From Norana najaformis (Eukaryota; Annelida; Clitellata; Crassiclitellata; Hormogastridae), in NCBI GenBank assembly GCA_964023275.1, contig OZ029915.1, forward strand, positions 21,728,775 through 21,792,774: a stretch of DNA of 64,000 nt, written 5' to 3'. A program made the translations under genes and the position numbers. The first letter of the stretch is position 1. Every line of letters starts with the position of its first letter. Positions 49,501-56,828 of this stretch are shown in pieces. Under the pieces are notes generated by a model that saw only the letters and a program-made list of their open reading frames with translations, did not search any database and was not told the origin of the DNA.

Positions 49501-49611
49501 CCGAAGGGCGGCTCTTCTGTCATCGGGCGGAAGCAGAAGAGAGGGCTTCGACGTCTGTCCCGTTTCTTCCCCTCCTCTTCCTCCTCCGCCGTTAAATCCA
49601 TTATTAAGCAT
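19816..49611 (-). CDS. PDE4: cAMP-specific 3',5'-cyclic phosphodiesterase, PDE4/dunce family, long isoform
   Basis: It hydrolyses cAMP to 5'-AMP and so shapes PKA signalling. Exons on the minus strand: 49611-49454, 44079-43897, 42160-42055, (40926-40893 tentative), 37368-37256, 28316-28223, 25663-25449, 24642-24544, 23524-23360, 22856-22757, 22472-22318, 21573-21451, 20919-20737, 20187-19816. Joined, they give 699 residues in one frame (687 without the tentative exon). In order: PDE4D3-like N-terminus RRHSWICFD (Ser50); UCR1 with QRRESFLYR (Ser87) and [12 protein letters not shown]2 with [18 protein letters not shown] and FKRMLSREL; then the catalytic domain. Catalytic residues are YHNRIHAAD (His367 acid, His371 metal), HDVDHPG (His407, Asp408), HCADLSNP (Asp525) and Gln576 of TQVGFIDY. 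RRxS sites in the N-terminus and UCR1 are known PKA targets in mammals, so similar feedback is likely. ESPP after the domain resembles the mammalian ERK site. The gene hosts an intact LINE in an intron. Confidence 0.93.
20737..20919 (-). CDS. PDE4: PDE4 exon 13 (third metal ligand)
   Basis: Acceptor tttttacag, donor gtaggc. It encodes [18 protein letters not shown], then [20 protein letters not shown] and AKTQ. Asp525 and the purine-binding Gln576 (last codon) are present. Confidence 0.93.
21451..21573 (-). CDS. PDE4: PDE4 exon 12
   Basis: Acceptor ttgaacag, donor gtgagt. It encodes [19 protein letters not shown], then [19 protein letters not shown] and [12 protein letters not shown] has Asn where most members have Asp (LLLDNYxD). 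Confidence 0.93.
22318..22472 (-). CDS. PDE4: PDE4 exon 11
   Basis: Acceptor ctaacttag, donor gtaaga. It encodes [19 protein letters not shown], then [13 protein letters not shown] and RRMVIDI. These helices are among the most conserved in the family. Confidence 0.94.
22757..22856 (-). CDS. PDE4: PDE4 exon 10 (HD motif)
   Basis: Acceptor gacatgacag, donor gtaacc. It encodes [17 protein letters not shown], then [16 protein letters not shown], the HDxDHPG metal-binding block. Confidence 0.94.
23360..23524 (-). CDS. PDE4: PDE4 exon 9 (first metal-binding motif)
   Basis: Acceptor gattcaaag, donor gtataa. It encodes [19 protein letters not shown], then [19 protein letters not shown]. His367 (proton donor) and His371 (metal ligand) are present. 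Confidence 0.94.
24544..24642 (-). CDS. PDE4: PDE4 exon 8
   Basis: Acceptor gttctatcag, donor gtaata. It encodes [19 protein letters not shown], then [14 protein letters not shown], the start of the catalytic domain (family: NKWGLxxF, NRPLTxI). Confidence 0.92.
25449..25663 (-). CDS. PDE4: PDE4 exon 7 (UCR2 end and linker)
   Basis: Acceptor aattacag. It completes [13 protein letters not shown], then a variable linker with an Asn-rich run (encoded by a GTT/GCT microsatellite), MSTISGV and [15 protein letters not shown]. The donor is gtcggt. The linker is one of the least conserved parts of the family. Confidence 0.88.
26300..26386. repeat. 39 bp tandem duplication
   Basis: Two adjacent copies of a cataaacaagt... 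taggcctaatttcac unit in a PDE4 intron, each with a TAGGCCTA octamer. Confidence 0.8.
26900..27500. repeat. GAT/GAC-rich imperfect microsatellite
   Basis: Clusters of gatgat, gacgac and gataat words, densest at 27025-27100 and 27315-27490. The Asp/Asn-rich frame is an artefact. Confidence 0.8.
27210..27250 (-). repeat. LINE/SINE 3' end fragment
   Basis: The reverse complement reads GAAAAGCGCTACATAAATAG, the same style of 3' end as at 18905 and 41957. Confidence 0.45.
27640..28020. repeat. Degenerate ~25 bp minisatellite
   Basis: About 15 diverged copies of a ttcaacaaccaactgaacaa-like unit, ending about 200 bp before PDE4 exon 6. Confidence 0.8.
28223..28316 (-). CDS. PDE4: PDE4 exon 6 (UCR2)
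   Basis: Acceptor gattgcag, donor gtaaga. It encodes [15 protein letters not shown], then [16 protein letters not shown]. The intron before it (28317-37255) holds the intact L2-like LINE and a LINE fragment. Confidence 0.92.
28920..28954. repeat. Target-site duplication, left copy (35 bp)
   Basis: Begins agggttggcataagg and ends ccatagactgt. It is identical to 32215-32249 and brackets the L2-like element. Confidence 0.95.
28955..32214 (-). mobile_element. L2-like non-LTR retrotransposon, apparently complete
   Basis: 3.26 kb between perfect 35 bp direct repeats. On the minus strand it has a 29 nt leader, one long ORF, and a 42 nt 3' end that includes GGCGCTTTATAAATG and three ACAATT-type hexamers. 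A short terminal tandem tail instead of poly(A) is usual for L2/CR1 LINEs. It sits in a PDE4 intron in the same orientation as the gene. The perfect duplication and open frame show a recent insertion. No ORF1 is present, so either the family has a single ORF or this copy is cut just upstream of ORF2. Confidence 0.92.
28997..32185 (-). CDS. LINE ORF2: endonuclease-reverse transcriptase, 1062 aa
   Basis: Started by ATG at 32185 and open to the end. The N-terminal ~100 residues are Ser/Pro-rich with no domain seen. An APE-type (EEP) endonuclease follows: [21 protein letters not shown] (catalytic Glu), ITGDLNIH, and LSDHGLILF (catalytic His). The reverse transcriptase then has [54 protein letters not shown] and QYADDTQFF (catalytic YADD). 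The C-terminal region has [15 protein letters not shown] and [17 protein letters not shown] and the tail blocks favour the L2 clade. Nothing is visibly broken, so the protein could be functional. Target-primed reverse transcription in the nucleus is the expected activity. Confidence 0.93.
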   Translation of the reverse strand: MAAFSSNASTFVYDFAALQSYNQPSSPINRLIRKTLFKFHLWRPTTQRTGSPPPTRQSMPSSPNSSSPDIHRTPRDSHVGLSSSISASSPSVLPTLTQNNVMGLRLGTLNAHSLGNKFMEISNLISHHSLDILVVTESWHSSASDVSVRRSTPKGYSFFDVPRPADASREPLSQNYGGIVVFFRDHLRIKKIPPPCLLSTYELLCLSCSTTRGPLTILALYRTGSSPLTPAFFSEFSSLLEVFSTYNSQLIITGDLNIHLENPSSPDSARFLDQLAQFGLTQHVSEPTHTLGGWLDVVISRDDCPITDLLVEPPTLSDHGLILFNVPFLCSQPSFALRSSRGWRNLDREAFRAGLLSSSIYADLSSLSECSTEDLFTLFNSSVLPLIDALLPLRPHRIRSRPLRPWLDSQCRALRRNTRRLERRYRRTRDPADRLTWTHHLRDMYSVFRTKETSYWESLIDREKGNPRRLWSSLADILGRSSPSSSHSQHPFSADDYLDFMRSKIDSIRRSTEDSPPPSFPTTTANLSCWETLQPDVLRRLILDSPSKSCELDLLPPFLIKEFVDDFLPFLHLLCNSSMSQGSIPASHKRAVVFPSLKRQGLDPNSPSNYRPISNLSFLSKLLERCISLQLVEYLESNSLMPPLQSGFRKFHSTESLITRLLADIFHAFDHGHVTLLALYDVSAAFDTVDHSILLERLSKSFGLTDSALLWFRSFLSDRSLSVIFGPTRSAWTHIPYGLPQGSVLAPLLYILYTADLASILLPLGVSSHQYADDTQFFTHGPAASATLMVERILEATSVLDLWMSSNRLCLNPDKTQYIWLGGRVQLGKIDFSSLSSNFPHIHFSSSVRDLGITLDQTLSLTDHVNNISRSCLYHLRQLRSIRHSLSLHAITTLVHALICTRIDFGNAAYIGLSAINTSKLHSILNAAARLIGGLPKSAHISTFIRDSLHWLPVSQRIHFKILILMRNCLLGSAPSYLTSFCIPLSSLPAHASLRSATRGLLVVPRVRTTTVQSRSFAFVGPSSWNCLPLDLRLQLLSLSPTQSRKRLKSFLFVQVGSATVS
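32215..32249. repeat. Target-site duplication, right copy (35 bp)
   Basis: Identical to 28920-28954. It flanks the 5' end of the L2-like element. Confidence 0.95.
32250..33530. other. No gene seen
   Basis: Intronic sequence of PDE4. Short open frames start mostly with non-ATG codons and resemble nothing I know. Confidence 0.5.
33535..34330 (-). pseudogene. Decayed LINE reverse transcriptase fragment
   Basis: In shifting minus frames: QGSGLGP, then KYANDSYLL (from a KYADDTYL catalytic block), further on [10 protein letters not shown], and the end [28 protein letters not shown]. These are the palm and C-terminal landmarks of a LINE of a different clade from the L2 element. YANDS has Asn for a catalytic Asp. 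Stops and frameshifts are frequent. Confidence 0.75.
35018..35080. mobile_element. Possible DNA-transposon terminus (CAGTAGCGTAGC)
   Basis: CAGTAGCGTAGCTAAGAG is followed by G-run and GCGGCCGCCCC. It resembles CAGTGGCGTAGC..GCCCGCCCC termini of hAT-type elements that I recall from animal genomes. No matching other end was found. Confidence 0.35.
35440..35490. repeat. GC-rich palindrome plus GGCGA repeats
   Basis: CCCTAAGGCC and GGCCTTGGGG form a near-perfect 10 bp stem with a 5-6 nt loop, followed by aggcgaggcgaggtg. Confidence 0.6.
36010..36215 (-). pseudogene. LINE 3' fragment
   Basis: The minus strand matches 60010-60190: a basic stretch encoding the SRLKT-type C-terminus, then CCATCGGTTCATACCTTGTG and GCATTAGACACCG. 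Broken frame. Confidence 0.7.
37256..37368 (-). CDS. PDE4: PDE4 exon 5 (UCR1-UCR2 junction, UCR2 start)
   Basis: It encodes [20 protein letters not shown], then [17 protein letters not shown], near-identical to UCR2. Donor gtcagt. Two acceptor AGs lie side by side (tttagag): the first gives 113 nt (phase 1), the second 111 nt (phase 0). Confidence 0.92.
37745..37875. repeat. Degenerate ~20 bp tandem repeat
   Basis: Repeated tgatgcagttgttgyc-like words upstream (in gene sense) of PDE4 exon 5. Confidence 0.65.
37880..38890. other. No gene seen
   Basis: PDE4 intronic sequence without coding signal. Confidence 0.5.
38903..38990 (-). repeat. LINE/SINE 3' end with (AAT)n tail
   Basis: The minus strand reads CGGCCGTGTCACGGCGCTATAG, then AAATTTATTATTATT. 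The (TAAT) tail at 38903-38928 ends the element. Confidence 0.6.
39365..39425. repeat. AT-rich low-complexity tract
   Basis: Alternating ata/tat sequence with small palindromes. Confidence 0.8.
39770..40420. repeat. Purine-rich low-complexity tract
   Basis: Diverged agagacagaaacagaggca words on the plus strand, strongest from 40030. The Ser/Leu/Cys-rich minus frames across it are artefacts. Confidence 0.8.
40893..40926 (-). CDS. PDE4: PDE4 tentative 34 nt micro-exon
   Basis: It is open as [11 protein letters not shown] plus one base (phase 0 in, phase 1 out), between AG and a gtacac donor. This is just what exons 3 and 5 need. Vertebrate PDE4 genes also have a tiny exon here. The acceptor lacks a good pyrimidine tract, and the alternative (a 2 nt shifted acceptor at exon 5) removes the need for it. 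Confidence 0.35.
41950..41975 (-). repeat. LINE/SINE 3' end fragment
   Basis: The reverse complement reads CAGAAAGGCGCTATATCATC, like the ends at 18905 and 27210. Confidence 0.45.
42055..42160 (-). CDS. PDE4: PDE4 exon 3 (UCR1)
   Basis: Acceptor catttttag, donor gtaaac. It encodes [19 protein letters not shown], then [16 protein letters not shown]. This is the heart of UCR1 and is very close to the family consensus. Phase 2 in, phase 0 out. Confidence 0.92.
42660..43140. repeat. CT-rich low-complexity tract
   Basis: Ctctctctc, ccttcc and tctgtctc words for nearly 500 bp within PDE4 intron 2. Confidence 0.85.
43765..43892. repeat. Compound trinucleotide microsatellite
   Basis: The array runs GAC, AAC, GAT, AAT/AGC, then AGT over about 125 bp and ends at 43892, within 5 bp of the donor of PDE4 exon 2 (minus strand). 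Confidence 0.92.
43897..44079 (-). CDS. PDE4: PDE4 exon 2 (UCR1 start)
   Basis: Acceptor ctttacag, donor gtgagt. It encodes FDARNGSS, then [10 protein letters not shown], then IPKSISRN, the start of UCR1 with the PKA site. The donor abuts an (AGT)n microsatellite at 43872-43890. Confidence 0.9.
44080..48240. other. PDE4 intron 1, no gene confirmed
   Basis: AT-rich; ATT-type microsatellite around 46470-46695. One weak candidate exon (47868-47967, plus) is described under findings. Confidence 0.5.
48250..48350 (-). repeat. LINE 3' end fragment with (TTAGA) tail
   Basis: The minus strand reads CGGCCATCGACTGATATCCG, TGCATCATAACACTGGCGC, then a tail of attagat type at 48250-48260. Confidence 0.6.
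48980..49076 (+). repeat. LINE 3' end fragment with (TTAGA) tail
   Basis: ATCAGTTGGTGTTAGCACA, then GGTGGCGCTACAAAAG, then attagattagatt. It is the same family as the end at 63340 but on the plus strand. Diverged gattaga words continue to about 49155. Confidence 0.6.
49454..49611 (-). CDS. PDE4: PDE4 exon 1 (isoform-specific N-terminus)
   Basis: The ATG at 49611 follows an in-frame TAA, and 52 codons plus two bases run to donor gtaaga. The end reads GPRRHSWI, and the split codon TGC gives RRHSWICFD, the same as the mammalian PDE4D3 N-terminus. That match fixes the frame. A second ATG at 49601 opens a different frame that also stays open. Gly-rich start; 3' end GC-rich. Confidence 0.82.
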
Positions 49612-49968
49612 TTCTAACGATTAAACCATCACAACTAAAACTTCGAAAGCGCCGATTTAGAACAGTCGGTCGATGACGATCCTTTGGTTTCTGATTCAAC
49701 ACTAAAAGTTACCCAGCATTACCAGGAGCAGTGAAGCAGCGGCAGCAGGTATCGCAATGACCAGCTGATGCACCGATCGCAACAACAACTTATGATGTCA
49801 TCATATCCGCATAAATCTGGTCGATAGAATTCAAGGCAATTGTATGCAAACGGTGATTGTTCAAGGACAACGAAGAGAAACCACTCGGCCCCGATCAAAT
49901 ATCCGTCATGCTTTTGTCTCTGCTTTAATCTCCTGCCTAAGCACTGCGTATAAAATACAGATAAACAC
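49612..49968. other. Presumed 5' flank of PDE4 exon 1
   Basis: This sequence lies upstream of the PDE4D3-like start. No TATA box, CpG-rich core or other promoter signal stands out. An AG at 49614-49615 (minus) could be an acceptor if the exon is internal. Confidence 0.4.
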
Positions 49969-50040
49969 GGATACATAATGATGACATGTAGGATACATAG
50001 TGATGACATGTAGGATACATAGTGATGACATGTAGGCCTA
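49969..50040. repeat. 23 bp tandem repeat, three copies
   Basis: Unit ggatacatagtgatgacatgta, nearly perfect; the last copy runs into a TAGGCCTA octamer. Confidence 0.9.
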
Positions 50041-50104
50041 TTTTCATCAGATCTACTACTCAAATGATCATGAAAAGAGGACAAACTAAGACTCAAAGAC
50101 GAAA

Positions 50105-50545
50105 GAAAGGACTATGGGTGAATGGATGGATGGATGGATGGTTGAATGGATGGACGGACGGACGGATGACCGCAGAGATGGACGGATAGATGGACAGACA
50201 TGTGAATGGACGGAGAGATGGCCTGACTAATGAACGGAAGGGCAGACGGATGGATAGACGATGGAAGTATGAATAGATGATAGGACATATGTACTAACGG
50301 GCTGGCGTTTCAATGGTTGAAAAGATATACATATATATATATATGTATATATATATTATATATATATTTCTTCGGACGGATGAAGAGACAGCTGTGACCA
50401 GACTGACGGATGGATGGACAGATAGATGACCAGACTGAAGGTAATGCTCTCCTGAGTGTAGGGGTCAGCTAACCCTGGCCAGAGCCTCTGAATATGGATG
50501 GTTGGAACTTGAATGATTGGTGGATGGATGGATGTGTAAATGAAG
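50105..50545. repeat. (GGAT)n/(GGAC)n-rich region with (TA)n
   Basis: Tetranucleotide tracts at 50120-50170 and scattered to 50540, with an (AT)n island at 50328-50368. Confidence 0.85.
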
Positions 50546-51569
50546 CTATGTAGAGACGTATGAATCAACATATAGAATTCGAACGAAGATTCAATCCCAA
50601 CAGAACGAATTCTGCTTCTGTAAATCAGTCGCTTAGGTGAAGAGGTTTCTAATATCCGCATGTATTCTATCTGTGTAACAGTAATTGTATAATTCTCAGT
50701 ATTTACTCGACAAAGAGGTATGACAAACCGGATCCATCTGTCTGGCCTGATCATACCAACCTCTGAAGACGTAAATCAGCTGAACGCCTAACGCAAAGTA
50801 AAGGTCGAGTCTATGCACAAATTCTACTCATTTGATCCGATTAGGCGCAACTTCCTCAGAAATGGGAACGGAAGTCGACCTTAAACAAATGGCGCCAGCA
50901 GTCGGAACTCGTCTTCTATCTCGACGCAAGAGATACGAAGTCAGAATAGGACGCAGCAGCAGCAGCAGGCGTCTCGTTCGTCAGGCTCCGTTGGTCGCCC
51001 GTTCGTGTTTGATTCTGGGTCGACAGTCAGCCTCTTCTATGTATCATTCATGCATGCATCGTTGTCTGCCGCATCACATAAATGTATACACATCGAGACA
51101 GAGAGGTTACAGTCCGCTTCCTGTCTGTACATGGTTCGTGTGAAGACAAGGCAGAGACTGCGGAAAACTAACTAAAGAATGTTCACCACATGCTCATTAT
51201 GTTCACCACATGACCATTAAGTACAGACAGCACTGCGTCACAACAAAACTCTACACACACACACACACATCTATATGCACAGCCGACATACGTCCTCGAT
51301 ATGGTTTTATGTCCGTACTGTTAACTACACTCCTTCATCCCTCTGCATACACATACACCTAAAGGCCTGTATAGGCTACTGTCACATGCTAAACATCACG
51401 CGCTGCATATCTAGTCTGCAGGCCGTGTATAATGTGAATGTGGTCCTGTATTGCAAACCGATTGGATCGATGCGAGTGGCGTCATCTGGTCTGAGAAAGT
51501 TTTGGAATGTATTGTTCCAGCAGCACTGTCTGCCGAAGCATAGCTGATGTTCAGCGATACAGAGACTGG

Positions 51570-51850
51570 AAACGATCGATGCGTCTGTTTGTCCCTTCTT
51601 CTGGCCCCTCTTCTGTCCCTTCTTCTGTCCGTCCATCTGTCCTTCCGTCTCTTCTTCTGTCCCTCCTTCTGCTCCTTCTTTTGCCCTGCTTCTGCTTTCT
51701 TTCTGCCCTTCCTTCTGTCTCTCTTTCTGTCACTCCTTCTGTCCCTCCTTCTATCTCTCCTTCCGTCCGTCTGTTCGTTCGTCCTTCCTTCTGTCTCTCC
51801 TTTCGTCTTCTCCATCCCTCTATGAATCCATACCTACCTACCGATTAACT
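51570..51850. repeat. Pyrimidine-rich minisatellite (ccttctgtc words)
   Basis: About 20 diverged 12 bp-like units of tccttctgtccc type. The Ser/Leu/Pro frame and the Arg/Lys/Glu frame opposite are artefacts. Confidence 0.85.
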
Positions 51851-51859
51851 ACCTAAATA

Positions 51860-53215
51860 CCTTCCTACGTATTTACCTACCTACATGCATACATGCCTAT
51901 TATGACTAGGTGCTTCTCGCCTTCTTTCCTGTGATTCAGATCTACGGCAAGAGCCATTAAACACTGAATATGGACAAGAGACGTACAAACAGGCGTATGC
52001 GTGTACACACATGCATACGAGTAGAAACATAAATTCATTATAGGCTTACACAGTCATGGCTGACAAACAAGGAATGCACTCAAGTCATTTTAAATAAATG
52101 AGTGTAATAAATAAAAACTGCAAAATTACATTGATCGGAGGGGTCACAAAGCACGCAGCGGAAACACATCACACGTTATGAAGCCAATTATCTAGAGTTA
52201 ACAATAAATTATATCGCACTTTGCCCTCTCTGGAACTTCGTCCGTGTATAAATAGGTCATATAATTTCGGAACAGTATACGTGCATACACTAAATACATA
52301 TTTAGGTCGCTATGATATTCATGTATATACCAATGGTTGTGCAAAACGTGGGCTAGTAACCGAAATGAGCCAGTGCTGGAACTACTACTGTTGTATGAGA
52401 GTGTACCCTACATCTGTGGGTCTGCTAGCGACTGTTGAATATCGACTGAAATTCGTGTCAACAATTAGCAGCTGTTATGTTGTTCTGCACTTGACCGTCA
52501 AGCTTTCATCTGGTCTCGCATCGACGCTTACAATGCTGATAAAATTCACACGGGATTCTTTTACTTTCTATTGTATTTACTTTGATTTATCTAATTTATT
52601 CTCCGTGGTTTATTCTCTGATCTCGTCGTTTTCGTTTGCTTTATTCGTTGATAATTTTAATGATGCTTTCTTTTTCTTTCATTTATCTTTCTGGCTTGTT
52701 ATCGTCACCACCTTTGTCATCGTAGTCATTATCGTCATCGTCGTCATCATCATCATCTTCTTCGTCTTCATCTTTGTCGTCACCATCATCATGCTTTACG
52801 TTATTTGCTTTTGATTCGGGCCAAAAATTTCTTCGTTTCTACCGTATACAATCAACCAATTAATTCGCTTTCATGTCCACCTTCCAGACTAAATGAATAT
52901 GACAGAATATTATAATTGAACTTTGACTCCCTGCTATATCTTCTTACATATCTCGTGTTAGACCTTCAATGCAGAAGTCAGTGCTGAAAGTAAGCATTCT
53001 CCCTGAATAGTTCAACCTAACTGCTCAAGTGACGTGGGAGTGTTAAAGCCTCCATGCAAAAGTGATTGATTAGAAGAGCATCTTACAAAACGCTGTGTAC
53101 ACGAGGCCAATAAACCGGATATAGAACTTTTAAAGACTCCCTAAAAAATAAGAAGGCATAAATCGTATTTAAACAAACTTATTTTATGGAGTAGTTGTAA
53201 ACAACAATTTTTCCA
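51860..53215. other. No gene supported
   Basis: A long open frame at 52221-52814 begins at TTG, not ATG. It ends in a (CAT)n-type tract that only looks like a membrane segment. I see no family match. Confidence 0.5.
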
Positions 53216-53220
53216 AAGTG

Positions 53221-53222
<2 letters not shown>

Positions 53223-53255
<33 letters not shown>

Positions 53256-53284
53256 TCTCTCTCTCTCTTTCTCTCTCTCTCTCA
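53223..53284. repeat. (CT)n microsatellite
   Basis: About 60 bp of ct repeats with two interruptions. Confidence 0.93.
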
Positions 53285-54204
53285 AAGTTGTCTTACATTC
53301 TCAAACAGTAAAGGTCATTTTCGTTTGATCTATCATGATTCCATTTCTATACAGACAAATATTGAACACCACAGTCTTTATCAATTTCCCAAGCTTCAAA
53401 CAAGCGTTCCGAGGCGAATGACATGAACTAACTTGGAGAACGATACAAACTGTTCAAAAAACTAAGAAACTGATCAGACATGTGAAAAAGGTACAAGAGA
53501 AATTCCCGAATGCGATGAAGAAAGGCAAAACAATAGCAGGATACTTCCAGATTGAAACAGAGGTACGAAAAGTAGTCTATCGCCAATAATAGCACTATAA
53601 GCAGTTACGGCACTAAGCCTAAAGAACATAAAAGCAGGACTCAAGCCAGGTAGGTAGCTGATGGATATATTCAGTGTTAACAAATGCCTAATCACTCACT
53701 CACTCACTAACTCACTCACACGTCTGCAAAAAATTACCCCACAGAAAAACACAACCAGTGAAAGATTCGGATTACTGACACATGCAGAGAAAACAAAGAG
53801 GACGCTGAGTGTCACTGACTGTCAAGAAGCCGAAAGACGCCAATAGGCATCACGGTCCAAAGAGAAAATATTCTCCAATGTAGGCGAACTAATATCGACT
53901 GATGGTTATAGCGAATAGGATGTACAACAGAGAATTGAATGTTCCTCACAAGTATCTGTAAAATAGGCCAGGATATGGAGAAGCAGAGAAATAACATAGA
54001 AACAACTCTAATATATTATTATTTCTGCTATTATTAAGCGCTACTATATAGTGACTAAGCCTAATAAATTCAAATATTCTTCTACGGGTATACATAGGCC
54101 ACAACATTTTAGCACATCAGCAAATAGGTGTTCAGTGAGCAGACACTAAGAACATCTCTGATCTGATCAAACTCTACTCATCTGTTCGCTTGTTTTTAAA
54201 TCTG

Positions 54205-54390
54205 AAGATGCTTTTGTAAGCACCGGGCTTAACATAGGGAACGGCAGCCGATCGATTGGCTAGAGTGTAGGGATCTTGAGCAAGTCCTTCACTTACAACT
54301 GCTCAGGGCCATCGACTGATGCTTAGTCGTTAGATAGGGACGCCTAATAAATGGAGAAATAATAATAATAATATTTTTCTATGAATGCAT
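54205..54390 (+). repeat. LINE/SINE 3' end with (AAT)n tail
   Basis: GGGCCATCGACTGATGCTTA, a GGGACGCCTAATAAATGG block, then ataataataat at 54358-54372. The CCATCGACTGATGC word links it to the ends at 48250 and 63340. Confidence 0.6.
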
Positions 54391-54959
54391 GTAATATGTA
54401 TAATTGGACGATAGCCAACCATTATTATTATTATGCAGGTCTATATATTTGTAGATCGATGTATACCTTAATGAAGGACGCAGGCCTACGACTGTCTAAA
54501 AATACCATGTACAACAAGATCTAATCAGAACCCAGACAGACAAGAGCTACCATTCATTTTCTGTGCCGTGTGTTGTCGTAACTTCGTCTAATTACCACGA
54601 AGAATTCTTCACTCATACGGCTTTATATTATTCGTTTGATTCACTAACAAAAGCTATGGTTCCACTCGCCCTCCATCGACAGACATTGACAACTTCTGGC
54701 TTTTCAGTGCTCGCAAGATCGAAGATTACTCCAGTCAAAGCCCCCGCAATCACTTAAGTATATAATTGTTTTAGGTTACAACTTTCCGCAGAAGATACGC
54801 TGTGAGATTTAGTGAAACTCCCGTTTATTTAGAACAATATGTATAACGGCCATTACAATAATTATTATAATTACTCGTTGGGTCAATCATTCGGTCAGTC
54901 GGTCAATCTATGGGTTAATTAGGCAGTCGGGAATAAGAATCAGTACTACAATAACCGAA

Positions 54960-55023
54960 ATAATAATACTGAATATAATAATAACAACAACAACAACAAT
55001 AATAATAATAATATTAAATAATA
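54960..55023. repeat. (AAT)n/(AAC)n microsatellite
   Basis: Compound trinucleotide array. Confidence 0.9.
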
Positions 55024-55256
55024 ATGGTCGACCCATCGTCACATACATTCGACGAAGGGCAGGTCCAGATATACACACTGATGCAACGGGACAGTTATCC
55101 TAGACACTTGCTGCTGATGTTTTCTGACTCGGAGATCAGCTGAATACAAAGACCACGACAAATAACAGCATTGCGGACAGTTCCGTCGATCGCAGGACAA
55201 GTTGGAAACTTTGGAAAACAGACTTTGGAAAACAGTCTTCTATGACTTCGTAACAT

Positions 55257-55275
55257 ATAATAATAATAATTCCTT

Positions 55276-55308
<33 letters not shown>

Positions 55309-55385
55309 TTTTACCTCGGGTAAAAATAATAATAGTAATAATAATAATAATAATTATTATTATTAATATTATTATTATTCATAAA
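55257..55385. repeat. (TAA)n / (ATT)n microsatellite cluster
   Basis: Two AAT tracts followed by ATT tracts in opposite sense, about 150 bp from the LINE below. Confidence 0.9.
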
Positions 55386-55526
55386 ACTTTAATAGTTTCT
55401 TCGTAGGTTTCTTCTCTCTACGCTGCATTGGTCTTGTCGTTAAGCGCAGTGGTGAAGAAGCAACCCTGAATCAGCTGTTGCGTAAGGGTAGAACGTTCTG
55501 CCTGAGTTTCTTCGATGGACCGTGAC

Positions 55527-55527
<1 letters not shown>

Positions 55528-55560
<33 letters not shown>

Positions 55561-55569
55561 TTTTTTTTT
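55528..55569. repeat. (ATT)n then T-run: 3' tail of LINE
   Basis: On the minus strand the element ends ccttggtaaaaaaaaa, then (AAT)n. Confidence 0.9.
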
Positions 55570-56828
55570 ACCAAGGTAAGTATAATCCCTTGGTTGTTCA
55601 AAAATTTCCGGAGAAAAAGAGAGAGAGGGACTCTGGAACGGCTAATCCTCGTCTGGATTCGGCACCACAAATGTACCGTGGAAGGCGACTGCATTGAAAC
55701 GCTGTAATGTTATAGATAAGCGTTGAAAAAGGTAACCTGTTTCTCTACCATCTCCGGATATGAGGGACAATATGCGCCCCAAGTCTGTGAGAAAGGTCAT
55801 ACCCAAACCATTGATAGGGCCTAAAGTCTCAAAGGCCAGAGGGACAAAGTGGTATGCATTAGTGAGATGATCATATTTCAAAGTTTTTCTATCGGCCGCC
55901 AGTTCAGCTGCGCCTCCTGCTGTAACAGAGGTTGCCTGTAAGTAAGAATGTGCAAGCGTGTCAATCACGGTGACATCCCATAGGAGGCTGCGCCCCGAAC
56001 GCCAAGGAATCAGGGTAAGGCCATCCGGTCTCTTGCCGTCTGTTCTAGAAAGACCCGTAGGTTCTTTCACTGATGGGAAGCCCGCTCGCGTCAGACTTCT
56101 GTGAATAAGGTCATTGAGACAAGCGTGACGTGCCATTCTGCCGGGTCCCAAACGGCAGGAGAGACCATGCGACCCCTCAGCAGTCACCAGAGCTCCACAT
56201 GTGCAATTATGTGGTTGACATAGGATAGCTCCGAGACGGAGACCTAGGGCTATACGTACGGCTTCGTCATCCAGGCGAAGACCGATTGAGTTAATGGGGA
56301 GGGCAAATAGCCAATCCCCGGCATGAGGCGATGACACCGCCTTTAGACGTGCCTGGTGGTACGCGTCGTTATTATTGGTAATAAGTGTAGTTTTCGATAT
56401 CTCGTATAGAGGTTTATCCCACTGGGATTGTCTCTGCCAGAGATGAGTACTAGGTTGTGGAGTCATGGTGAGTGCACACCAATGTTCCACCATAGTGTTG
56501 AGATGAAAATCTGGTGATATTTGGCCTTTGTGAAGAATGGCAGTTTGCAACGTTTGGGTGCCTGCAGCGGATGCCAAGAAGGCGGGTAGCGCAAGCGAAG
56601 ACACCCAGCGTAGGCCTAAACCTCCAGCTTTAATGGGGAGGGAGGCCTGAAGCCACTGATGGTCTGTGAGGGCCAAATTAAAAATAGAGACAAAACCTTC
56701 ACGAAGCAGCAGATCATATCTCTCCAGTAACGGGTGACCCACACACGGGCAACATCTCAAAGTGTGCAATAGCTTGGGTGAACTAAATGTGGTCCTGAGG
56801 AGCACTAAGGCATCATGTTTAGCTATGG

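Noticed and set aside
50832..51143. 103-codon open frame
   Set aside because: No recognisable family and no splice or start context; length is within chance for this window.
51411..51848. Arg/Lys/Asp-rich and Ser/Leu/Pro-rich frames on both strands
   Set aside because: Products of a pyrimidine-rich minisatellite.
52221..52814. 197-codon frame with apparent membrane segments
   Set aside because: It begins at TTG and its hydrophobic end is a (CAT)n-type microsatellite.
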